Under the pieces are notes generated by a model. That model saw only the letters and a program-made list of their open reading frames with translations. It was not told where the DNA came from and ran no database searches. Shown piece after piece: positions 32,659-40,005 of a stretch of DNA of 64,000 bases. Origin of the DNA: Saccharothrix australiensis (GTDB lineage Bacteria; Actinomycetota; Actinomycetes; Mycobacteriales; Pseudonocardiaceae); assembly GCF_003634935.1 (NCBI RefSeq), contig NZ_RBXO01000001.1:3993501-4057500 (forward strand), in the 5' to 3' direction. The translations under genes were made by a program, and so were the position numbers. Position 1 is the first letter of the stretch, and every line of letters begins with the position of its first letter.

Positions 32659-34497
32659 ATGTGCGGTATCACCGGATGGGTGTCGTTCGACCAGGACCTG
32701 ACCCGGCGTCGGGACGTGGTGGACGCCATGACCGCGACCATGTCCTGCCGGGGACCCGACGACGCGGGCACCTGGGCGCGCGCGCACGTCGCGCTCGGCC
32801 ACCGGCGCCTCGCCGTCATCGACCTGCCCGGCGGTCGGCAGCCCATGTCGGTCACGACCCCGAACGGCGACGTGGCGATGGTCTACAGCGGCGAGGCGTA
32901 CAACTTCGCCGAACTCCGCGCGGAACTGACCGGCCTCGGGCACACCTGGCGGACCGACAGCGACACCGAGGTCGTGCTGCACGGCTACCTCCAGTGGGGC
33001 GACGCCGTGGTCGACCGGCTCAACGGCATGTACGCGTTCGCGATCTGGGACGAGCGCGACGACCGGCTCGTCCTGGTCCGCGACCGCATGGGCGTCAAGC
33101 CGCTCTACTACCACCCGACGCCCGACGGGCTGCTGTTCGGGTCGGAGCAGAAGGCGATCCTCGCCAACCCCCTGGTCGAGCGGGTGGTCGACACCGACGG
33201 GCTGCGCGAGCTGATCGCGTTCACCAAGCGGCCCGGCTGGTCGCTGTGGCACGGCGTGCACGAGGTCCGGCCGGGCACCGTCGTCACCGTCACGCGGGGC
33301 GGCATCCGGACGCGGACCTACTGGCGGCTCGACGCCCGACCGCACACCGACGACCGGGAGACGACGGTCGCGCGCGTCCGCGAGCTGATGTCGGACATCG
33401 CGCGCCAGCAGCTCGTGGCCGACGTGCCGCGCTGCGTGCTGCTGTCCGGCGGTCTCGACTCCAGCGCCCTCACCGGGCTGTCCGCCGGGCTGCTCGCCGA
33501 GGAGGGCGAGCGGCTGCGGACGTTCTCGGTGGACTTCCTCGGCCAGGAGGATAACTTCCGGCCCGACGTCATGCGCGACACGCCCGACTCGCCGTACGTG
33601 CGCGACGTCGCCGCGCTGGTCGGGAACGAGCACCACGACGTGGTGCTCGACCCGGCCCGCCTCACCGACCCGGACGTGCGGCGCGCGGTGGTGGCCGCGC
33701 GGGACGCGCCCGCCGGGTTCGGCGACATCGACGCCTCGCTCTACCTGCTGTTCAAGGCGATCCGCGCGGAGTCGACGGTGGCGTTGTCCGGCGAGGCGGC
33801 GGACGAGGTGTTCGGCGGCTACCGCTGGTTCCACGACGACTCGGTGGACGCGGACACGTTCCCGTGGCTGGCGTTCCCGACCCCGCTGATGACCGACGGC
33901 GCGCCCATGTACCGCCGGGAGCTGGAACACGGGTTGCGGTTGCGCGAGTACGTCGCCGACCAGTACCGGACGGCGCTGGCCGACGTCCCGCCGCTGGACG
34001 GCGAACCCGCGCGCGACGCCCGGATGCGCGTGATCGGCCACCTGAACCTCACCCGGTTCCTGCGCATCCTGCTGGACCGCAAGGACCGCGTGTCGATGGC
34101 GGTCGGCCTGGAGGTGCGGGTGCCGTTCTGCGACCACCGGCTCGTGGAGTACGTCTACAACACGCCGTGGTCGCTGAAGACGTTCGACGGGCGGGAGAAG
34201 AGCCTGCTGCGGCACGCCACGGCGCACGTCGTGCCCGAGTCGGTGCGGCAGCGCGTGAAGAGCCCGTACCCGTCCACACAGGACCCCGGCTACGGCGCGG
34301 CCCTCCAGCAGCAGGCGAAGGAGCTGCTCGCGGAACCGGCCCACGCGGTGTTCGACGTGGCCGACCGGTCCTGGGTGCACCGGGTGTGCGAGGGCGACCC
34401 GATGACGATGGCCCCGATCGAGCGCCGCGGCCTCGACCGCGTCCTGGACCTCTACCACTGGATCGACCTGTACTCGCCGACCCTGCGGCTGGACTGA
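32659..34497 (+). CDS. asnB: Asparagine synthetase (glutamine-hydrolysing)
   Basis: A 612-residue class B asparagine synthetase. ATG 32659 gives MCGITGW, placing the catalytic Cys at position 2 as the family requires; an in-frame ATG upstream (32620) would bury it. The N-terminal Ntn glutaminase (residues 2-~210, with YNFAELRAEL and the oxyanion region) is followed by the synthase domain with the P-loop LLSGGLDSSALTGL and LSGEAADEVFGGYRWF. It amidates aspartate, or possibly a carboxylate of a natural product, using glutamine and ATP. It is isolated from the hydrazine operon by two terminators, but functional linkage cannot be excluded. Confidence 0.92.
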   Translation: MCGITGWVSFDQDLTRRRDVVDAMTATMSCRGPDDAGTWARAHVALGHRRLAVIDLPGGRQPMSVTTPNGDVAMVYSGEAYNFAELRAELTGLGHTWRTDSDTEVVLHGYLQWGDAVVDRLNGMYAFAIWDERDDRLVLVRDRMGVKPLYYHPTPDGLLFGSEQKAILANPLVERVVDTDGLRELIAFTKRPGWSLWHGVHEVRPGTVVTVTRGGIRTRTYWRLDARPHTDDRETTVARVRELMSDIARQQLVADVPRCVLLSGGLDSSALTGLSAGLLAEEGERLRTFSVDFLGQEDNFRPDVMRDTPDSPYVRDVAALVGNEHHDVVLDPARLTDPDVRRAVVAARDAPAGFGDIDASLYLLFKAIRAESTVALSGEAADEVFGGYRWFHDDSVDADTFPWLAFPTPLMTDGAPMYRRELEHGLRLREYVADQYRTALADVPPLDGEPARDARMRVIGHLNLTRFLRILLDRKDRVSMAVGLEVRVPFCDHRLVEYVYNTPWSLKTFDGREKSLLRHATAHVVPESVRQRVKSPYPSTQDPGYGAALQQQAKELLAEPAHAVFDVADRSWVHRVCEGDPMTMAPIERRGLDRVLDLYHWIDLYSPTLRLD

Positions 34498-34505
34498 CGG
34501 CGCGG

Positions 34506-34546
34506 CGGGCCGCCACCCGATCCCCGACGGACCGCGTGGCGGCCCG
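34506..34546. terminator. Bidirectional terminator hairpin
   Basis: CGGGCCGCCAC (34506-34516) pairs perfectly with GTGGCGGCCCG (34536-34546), loop 19 nt, between the convergent asparagine synthetase and MFS stops. Confidence 0.75.
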
Positions 34547-34567
34547 GTGACCGCGCTTCCCCTCCGC

Positions 34568-35725
34568 CTACTCGCGGCGGGTGGACAGCACGCCGGCGAA
34601 CAGCACCAGGGCGAAGGCGAGCGCCGTCACCACCATGAACGACACCGAGAGGCTGGTGGCCTGCGCGATCGCGCCGATGAGCGAGGGCGCGACCAGGCCC
34701 GAGGTGTAGGTGATGGTCGCGACGCCCGCGATGGCCCGGCTGGGGTTGTCCTGCCCGTGGCCCGCCGCCGCGAACGCCAGCGGCACCACGACCGCGATGC
34801 CCAGGCCCAGCAGGCCGAACCCGCAGATCGCGACGAGCGGCTGCGGCGCCGCCACCACGAGCACCCCGCCCGCGGCGGCGACCAGGCCGCCCGCCCGGAC
34901 GGTGCGCGCCGCGCCGAACCGGTTCACCACGGCGTCGCCCGCGATCCGCGCCACCACCATCGTCAGCGTGAAACCCGTGGTGGACGCCGCCGCCAGGCCC
35001 GGCGACGTGTCCAGGATGTCGCGCAGGTACACGGCCGACCAGTCCAGGCTCGCGCCCTCGGCGAACACGGCGCAGAACCCGATCGCGCCGATCAGCAGCG
35101 CGGACTTCGGCGGCAGCGCGAACCGCGGCGGCGGCTCCTCGTCCTGCTCGGGGCGCACGTCCGGCACGCCCTGGCAGGCGGCGAGCCCGGCGGCGGTGAG
35201 CACGACGGCCGCCACCGGGTGGTGCAGGGCGGCGCTCACCGACAGGTGGGCGGCCAACGTGCCCGCGGCGGAGCCGAGCAGCGCGCCGACGCTCCACATC
35301 CCGTGCAGGCCCGACATGATCGACCGGCCCAGGCCCCGCTCGACCTCCACGCCCAGCGCGTTCATCGTCACGTCGGACATGCCCGACGCCGCGCCGAACG
35401 CGAACAGGGCCACGCACAGCGTCGGCAGGTTCGGCGCGAGCGTCGGCAGGACCAGGGCCAGCGTCCACAGCGCGAGCAGGCCGCGCAGCGCGTTCCGGGC
35501 GCCGAACCGGTGGCCGATGCGGGCGGCGAACGGCATGGCCAACGCCGAGCCGATCGCGGGGAACGCCAGGGCGAGGCCCAGCTGTCCCGCGCCGATCGCG
35601 GTGTGGTCCTGGATCCAGGGCACCCGGGTCGCGAACGACCCCAGCACGGCGCCGTGCACGCAGAACACGGCCGCCACCGCGATCCGGGCGGTCCGCAGAC
35701 CGCCGGCGAGGGCTGTGTCGCCCAC
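34568..35725 (-). CDS. MFS transporter divergent from a ROK regulator
   Basis: A 385-residue MFS permease with 12 hydrophobic segments; FAARIGHRFGARNALRG is the loop 2-3 signature. Relatives are YbjJ/FucP-like permeases. The second GTG (35725) is chosen because GGAAGGGG then lies 8 bases upstream, while the first GTG overlaps the SD itself. It shares its promoter region with the ROK repressor gene at 35803, across an excellent palindrome. The pair suggests repression by the ROK protein and transport, in or out, of a sugar-like or related ligand. Confidence 0.85.
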   Translation of the reverse strand: MGDTALAGGLRTARIAVAAVFCVHGAVLGSFATRVPWIQDHTAIGAGQLGLALAFPAIGSALAMPFAARIGHRFGARNALRGLLALWTLALVLPTLAPNLPTLCVALFAFGAASGMSDVTMNALGVEVERGLGRSIMSGLHGMWSVGALLGSAAGTLAAHLSVSAALHHPVAAVVLTAAGLAACQGVPDVRPEQDEEPPPRFALPPKSALLIGAIGFCAVFAEGASLDWSAVYLRDILDTSPGLAAASTTGFTLTMVVARIAGDAVVNRFGAARTVRAGGLVAAAGGVLVVAAPQPLVAICGFGLLGLGIAVVVPLAFAAAGHGQDNPSRAIAGVATITYTSGLVAPSLIGAIAQATSLSVSFMVVTALAFALVLFAGVLSTRRE

Positions 35726-35762
35726 GTTCCCCACCCCTTCCGGTAGTAGAATACGGAAATTA

Positions 35763-35779
35763 TCAGGAAGGCTTCCTGA
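35763..35779. promoter_or_regulatory. ROK operator palindrome
   Basis: TCAGGAAG-G-CTTCCTGA, a perfect 17-bp palindrome in an AT-richer setting, midway between divergent MFS and ROK genes. An outer repeat TTCCG/CGGAA (35738-35758) lies on the MFS side. Typical of NagC/XylR-type sites, so the adjacent ROK regulator is the likely ligand. Confidence 0.75.
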
Positions 35780-35802
35780 ATAAAAGGGTGGGAGGACGGG
35801 AC

Positions 35803-37107
35803 ATGCCCGCTTCACCGAGCGCCGCACGGGCGATCAACGACCGGGAGGCCCTCCTCCTGCTGCGCGACGGCCCGCTCACGGCGGCCGAGCTGACCCGCCG
35901 GACCGGCCTGTCCCGGCCGACCATCGCCGAACTGGTGAAGCGCCTCGGCGACGCCGGCCTGGTCACCGTGGTCGGCGAGGCGGACGTCCGCCGCCGCGGC
36001 CCCAACGCCGCGCTGTACGGCATCGTCCGCGACCGCGCCCACGTGGCCGCGCTCGACATCCGCACCCACAGCGTGGCCGTCGTCGTCGCCGACCTGGTCG
36101 GCGACGTCCTCGCGGAAGCCGCCCTGCCGATCGGCCCGGACGACGCCGCGACGGCCGTCGGGCGCACCGTGGCACTGCTCACCGACACCGCGCGCGGCGT
36201 CGGCGCGACGACCCTGCACTCGGTGGGCATCGGCGTCCCGGGGGTGGTCGACCCGGTGAGCGGCGAGCTGCGCTCCACGCCCGGCCTGCCGCCGTGGCAC
36301 AGCGGCGTCATGGCGGCGCTGCGCGACCTGCCGAGCCGGCTGGTGGTGGAGAACGAGACCAGCGTCGCGGCCCTGGCCGAGCACCGGGCGGGCAACGCCC
36401 GTGACCTCGACAGCTTCGCCCTGCTGTGGCTCGGCCACGGCACCGGGGCGGCACTGGTGCTCGGCGGCGTCCTGCACCGCGGCGCGTCCGGCGGCGCGGG
36501 CGAACTGGGCTTCCTGCCCGTGCCGGACGTCCCGGTCGGCGGGTGGGTCGGCTGTTCGGCGGGCGTGCGGCCGGGTGGTCCGGCGGCCGGGTCGGCGGGC
36601 AGCCCGGCGACCGGGTCGGCGGGTAGTCCGGCAGGCGGGTCGGTGGGCAGCCGGGCGGCCGGAGTGGCGGGCGGGCCCGGTCGCGGGCAGGCGAGCCGGG
36701 GATTCCACTCGCTGGCCTCCTCGCCCGCCATCGCCGCGCTCGCCGCCGCGCACGGCCTCACCGCCACCCCCGCACCGCACGAGCCGCCCGCCGCCGCCCT
36801 CGTCCGCGAGGCGGTTTCGGCCGGCGCGGAGGGATTCCTGTCCGACCTGGCCGACCGCGTGGCGATCGGGGCGGCGGCCATCGCGGCGGTGCTCGACCCC
36901 GGCTGCGTCGTCCTCGGCGGCGAGGTGGGCCGAGCGGGCGGCACCGCCCTGGCCGAGCGGGTCGCCGAGCGCCTGGCCGCCCTGTCCCCGGTGCCCACCA
37001 CCGTGCGCCCCAGCACGCTGGGCGGGTCGGCGGTGCTGCGCGGCGCGCTGCTCACCGCCTGTGAGACGACCCAGGACGACGTGTTCGGCGGCGTCCCGCG
37101 CCCGTGA
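35803..37107 (+). CDS. ROK-family transcriptional regulator with a low-complexity insert
   Basis: 434 residues. The N-terminal winged helix is clear (NDREALLLLRDGPLTAAELTRRTGLSRPTIAELVKRL). The ROK actin-like fold shows HVAALDIRTHSVAVVVADL, GVGIPGVVDP, and VLDPGCVVLGGEVG. The family zinc motif (CxCGxxGC) and the GH before it are missing: the region reads GELGFLPVPDVPVGGWVGC and is followed by ~40 residues of Gly/Ala/Ser repeats (GSAGSPATGSAGSPAG). ATG 35803 has GGAGG 8 bases away. Probably a repressor of the divergent MFS gene; sugar-kinase activity is unlikely. Confidence 0.85.
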   Translation: MPASPSAARAINDREALLLLRDGPLTAAELTRRTGLSRPTIAELVKRLGDAGLVTVVGEADVRRRGPNAALYGIVRDRAHVAALDIRTHSVAVVVADLVGDVLAEAALPIGPDDAATAVGRTVALLTDTARGVGATTLHSVGIGVPGVVDPVSGELRSTPGLPPWHSGVMAALRDLPSRLVVENETSVAALAEHRAGNARDLDSFALLWLGHGTGAALVLGGVLHRGASGGAGELGFLPVPDVPVGGWVGCSAGVRPGGPAAGSAGSPATGSAGSPAGGSVGSRAAGVAGGPGRGQASRGFHSLASSPAIAALAAAHGLTATPAPHEPPAAALVREAVSAGAEGFLSDLADRVAIGAAAIAAVLDPGCVVLGGEVGRAGGTALAERVAERLAALSPVPTTVRPSTLGGSAVLRGALLTACETTQDDVFGGVPRP

Positions 37108-37126
37108 CGGCCCACCCCCGCACGGG

Positions 37127-38404
37127 TCAGCGGCCCGGCGACGCGCCGGGTCCCAGTCGCACCGGCAGGGCGGCGAGCCGGGTGCCCTGGGTGCCGCCGC
37201 GGTCGACGCGGCGGAGTTCGGCGTACGGCACGGCGAGCCGCGCGTCCGGGTAGTCACCGCGCAGCACCGTGGCGAGGGCGGTCAGCTCCAGCAGCGCGAG
37301 CCGGGCCCCGACGCAGAAGTGGTGCCCCGCGCCGAAGGTCAGGTCCGGCCCGGACGCGCGCACGGGATCGGTGTTGATGCCCTCGATGTCCACCAGGACG
37401 GGGGAGCGGGCCGGCAGGTGCTCGTCGCCGATCCGCACGTCGGTGGTGGTGAACCGCCACAGCGTGAACGGGGCCGGCGGGTGCTCGCGCAGGGTCAGCT
37501 GGACCAGGGTGTCGACGGGGGCGTCGTCGGTGAGGGTTCGGGCGACGAGGAAGCCGAGTGCGGCGTCGGTGGTGAGCTGACCGGCGAAGATCAGCGCGAA
37601 CAGGTGGTAGCTCAGGTCGTCCGCGCTGGTGCCGGCCGGCATCCGGGCACGCAGTTCGTCGGCCAGGCCCCGGTACCCGCGCGGTCCGGTGGCCTGGTCC
37701 TGCGGTCCGCGTGGTTCGGTGGCCGCGTGCTGGTGGGTGTCGGTCAGGCCGGCGTCGGCGAGGGCGCGCAGCGCGGCGATGGCCTGGCCCTGCTCGGCGG
37801 CGTCGCCGAGCATCTGTCGGCACGCGGCGGTGGCCTGGTCGACGTGGTGCGGTGGGATGCCGAGCAGGTCCAGCAGGACCGTCAGCGGGTAGCGGGTGGT
37901 GAAGTCGGCCATCAGGTCGATGGTGGGGCCGGCGTCGGCCTGGGAGGCGTCAGCGGCGGCACCACCGGTGACGGCACCGCCGGCGGAGACACCACTGGCG
38001 GCGGCACCAGCGGCGGCGTCGGCCAGCAGTCGGCGGGCGATCTCGTGGACGCGGTCGGAGTACGCGGCCATTCGCTTGGCGCTCAGCAGCGGTGCGTGGG
38101 CCTTGCGCAGCCGGGCGTGTTCCGGGCCGTCGAGCGTGGTGAGGGACGGCTGTTCGGCGGCGGTCGGTTCGAGGCCCGCGGTGGACCGGGTCCAGGTCGG
38201 CGGCGCGAAGGCCGGGTCCTTGACGATGCGGGGATCGGTCAGCACCGCGCGGGCCACGGCGTCGTCGGTGACGATCCACGCCGGGCCGCCGGCCGGGGCG
38301 TCCACCCGGACGATCGGGCCCGACGCGCGCAGCGCGACGCGGGCGGGGTGGGGCTGGGTGATGCCGCGCGTGGCGGGGGTGAACAGAGGGGGTGTCGCAC
38401 GCAA
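37127..38404 (-). CDS. Atypical cytochrome P450
   Basis: A 425-residue bacterial P450. The haem-binding loop FGAGHHFCVGARLALLE is intact (Cys near residue 364). Two hallmark motifs are altered: the K-helix ExxR appears as LTLR (Glu to Leu), and the I-helix AG(D/E)T reads AGQLTTD, with the acid replaced by Leu but Thr kept. An Ala/Gly-rich insert (AAAGAAASGVSAGGAVTGG) lies in the C-D region and another charged one near residue 230. The TTG start at 38404 is supported by GGAG 6 bases upstream. It is divergent from a MarR regulator across a 41-bp palindrome. Substrate unknown. Confidence 0.85.
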   Translation of the reverse strand: MRATPPLFTPATRGITQPHPARVALRASGPIVRVDAPAGGPAWIVTDDAVARAVLTDPRIVKDPAFAPPTWTRSTAGLEPTAAEQPSLTTLDGPEHARLRKAHAPLLSAKRMAAYSDRVHEIARRLLADAAAGAAASGVSAGGAVTGGAAADASQADAGPTIDLMADFTTRYPLTVLLDLLGIPPHHVDQATAACRQMLGDAAEQGQAIAALRALADAGLTDTHQHAATEPRGPQDQATGPRGYRGLADELRARMPAGTSADDLSYHLFALIFAGQLTTDAALGFLVARTLTDDAPVDTLVQLTLREHPPAPFTLWRFTTTDVRIGDEHLPARSPVLVDIEGINTDPVRASGPDLTFGAGHHFCVGARLALLELTALATVLRGDYPDARLAVPYAELRRVDRGGTQGTRLAALPVRLGPGASPGR

Positions 38405-38432
38405 AGCGAACTCCAGAGGGAAGTTGGCGGAA

Positions 38433-38473
38433 ATTTAGCTTCATGGTGAAGTAACTTCACCATGAAGCTAAAT
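38433..38473. promoter_or_regulatory. 41-bp perfect palindrome, MarR operator
   Basis: Two perfect 20-bp arms (38433-38452 and 38454-38473) around a single central A. Each arm contains its own inner dyad (TTCA-TGG-TGAA and TTCA-CCA-TGAA), so two regulator dimers can bind side by side. It sits between the P450 TTG and the marR start. One of the longest perfect palindromes in the window. Confidence 0.9.
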
Positions 38474-38529
38474 GGCGACGCGGTAGGTTGTCAACGCATC
38501 AGGTCGAGCGGTGGGAGTGGGCAGGCGGA

Positions 38530-38985
38530 ATGGACGAGGCAGCGCGGGTCGCACGCCTGCTGGAGCGGCTGCGGGCGTTCGGTGCGGCCTATGCCGAGAT
38601 CACCGGCCGGTTCGCCGCGTCACTCGGCCTCCACGCCACCGACGCCCGCGCCCTGGTCGAGATCCTCTACGCGGAGGACAAGGGCGCACCGCTGACGCCG
38701 ACCGGGCTCAGCCAACGCCTCGCGCTCACCACCGGCGCGACCACCAACCTGCTGAACCGGCTGGAGAAGCTGGGCCACGTCGAGCGCACCCGCGAGCACT
38801 TCGACCGGCGGATCGTGACGTTGCGCAGCGGCCCGCGCATCGAGGAACCCGCCCGCGCGTTCTTCGGCCCGCTCAACTGGAACCTCGAAACGGTGGTCGC
38901 CGGGTTCCCGGAGGACCAGTTGGACCGGTTCGAGGACTTCCTCGACCGCCTGCGCGAGACCATGCGCGACGTCCTGGGCGGCTGA
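38530..38985 (+). CDS. MarR-family transcriptional regulator
   Basis: A 151-residue MarR protein. The winged helix reads LTPTGLSQRLALTTGATTNLLNRLEKLGHVERTREHFDRRIV, with the wing containing the conserved D-R-R. Flanking helices form the dimer interface. ATG 38530 was chosen (GGAG upstream); a TTG 42 bases earlier would overlap less favourable context. It almost surely binds the palindrome next to it and controls both itself and the divergent P450. A hairpin at 38991-39015 follows. Confidence 0.9.
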   Translation: MDEAARVARLLERLRAFGAAYAEITGRFAASLGLHATDARALVEILYAEDKGAPLTPTGLSQRLALTTGATTNLLNRLEKLGHVERTREHFDRRIVTLRSGPRIEEPARAFFGPLNWNLETVVAGFPEDQLDRFEDFLDRLRETMRDVLGG

Positions 38986-38990
38986 CCCGG

Positions 38991-39015
38991 CGGGCCGGCC
39001 CGACGAGCCGGCCCG
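38991..39015 (+). terminator. Terminator hairpin after marR
   Basis: CGGGCCGGC (38991-38999) pairs with GCCGGCCCG (39007-39015) over a 7-nt loop, 5 bp after the marR stop. The remaining gap up to 39204 is GC-rich low-complexity DNA with no ORF I can support. Confidence 0.7.
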
Positions 39016-39204
39016 GTGGCGGTCGCCGGACCGTTGCTCGCACGGGTGGGCAGGTCCGTCCGCGGTGGACGGCGGACGGTTGGACGACGGCCGCGCTGCC
39101 GCCTGTGGGGCGGCGGGGACCGCTGTGCCGTGGCCGGCCGATTCGTGCCCGCTCGGTTGTGCCCCGGCCGGTGAGGTCGTGCCCGGCCGGTCGTGCCCGC
39201 TCGG

Positions 39205-39873
39205 TCAGGTCTGGCCCCTCGCGCCGTGGTGCTCGTCGACGGCCGGTCGTCCGATGCCCGTCGACGGCGGCGCGACGCCCGTGCGCGCCCACTCCGCCAG
39301 CAGGTCGCGGTCCACCAGGGTGATGCCGACGGTCGCGGCCAGGTCCCGTGCCGGTCTCGTGTAGCCGGTCGTCGTGATCAGCAGGGCGTGGTCGGCGTGG
39401 TGGACGTGCCGGGCCGTGCCCGCGAACCGCTGCACGTCGGGGCTGCCGACCTTGGTCGCGAGGTGGTCGTACCGCTTGCACTGCACGACGACCCGGCCGC
39501 CGTGCGGGCTCCGGGCGACGACGTCCGCGCCCGCGTCGCCGGCGCGGCCGACCACCTCGACGTCCGTGCAGCCCGAACGCCGCAGCAGCCGGGCGGTCCA
39601 GTGCTCGAAGTCCCGGCCGCTCATCCCGTCGGTGGAGGTGATGACCCGGTCGCGCTCCGCCTGCAACCGGGCGCGGGCCAGCCGCCGCCGCACCCACCAC
39701 ACGCCGACCGCCGCCGCCGCGCACGCGGCGGACGACCCGGCGACCACGAACGGCACCGGGTTGTCCGCGACGACCCTGGCCAGCTGAAGTGCCGCCAGCG
39801 CCCCGACGAAGACCAAGGCGCCGACGACTCCGTTGGACGACTTCTTCCGCGCGCGGCGCTTCTTCTTCGGCAT
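39205..39873 (-). CDS. Membrane-anchored Mrr-type restriction endonuclease-like protein
   Basis: 222 residues. The start is a very basic patch (MPKKKRRARKKSS), then two hydrophobic segments (VVGALVFVGALAALQLA and FVVAGSSAACAAAAVGVWWV). From residue ~100 comes a PD-(D/E)xK nuclease of the Mrr_cat type: DFEHWTARLLRRSG, GDAGADVVA and VVVQCKRY (the QxK of the family). ATG 39873 is chosen over the longer frame because GGGGGAG lies directly upstream. Such TM-Mrr proteins are widespread in actinomycetes and thought to act in DNA restriction or quality control at the membrane. Solitary gene. Confidence 0.85.
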   Translation of the reverse strand: MPKKKRRARKKSSNGVVGALVFVGALAALQLARVVADNPVPFVVAGSSAACAAAAVGVWWVRRRLARARLQAERDRVITSTDGMSGRDFEHWTARLLRRSGCTDVEVVGRAGDAGADVVARSPHGGRVVVQCKRYDHLATKVGSPDVQRFAGTARHVHHADHALLITTTGYTRPARDLAATVGITLVDRDLLAEWARTGVAPPSTGIGRPAVDEHHGARGQT

Positions 39874-40005
39874 CTGCTCCCCCTCCGCCCCAGCGTGGGG
39901 GACCGTCGCACGGGGCCGACAGGTGCCGACGGGTGAATCCACGCGGCGCCGTGGGTGGCCGGTCCCCGCTGCGGCACACCGTGCGCCGCCGTCGGCGCAC
40001 GGTGC

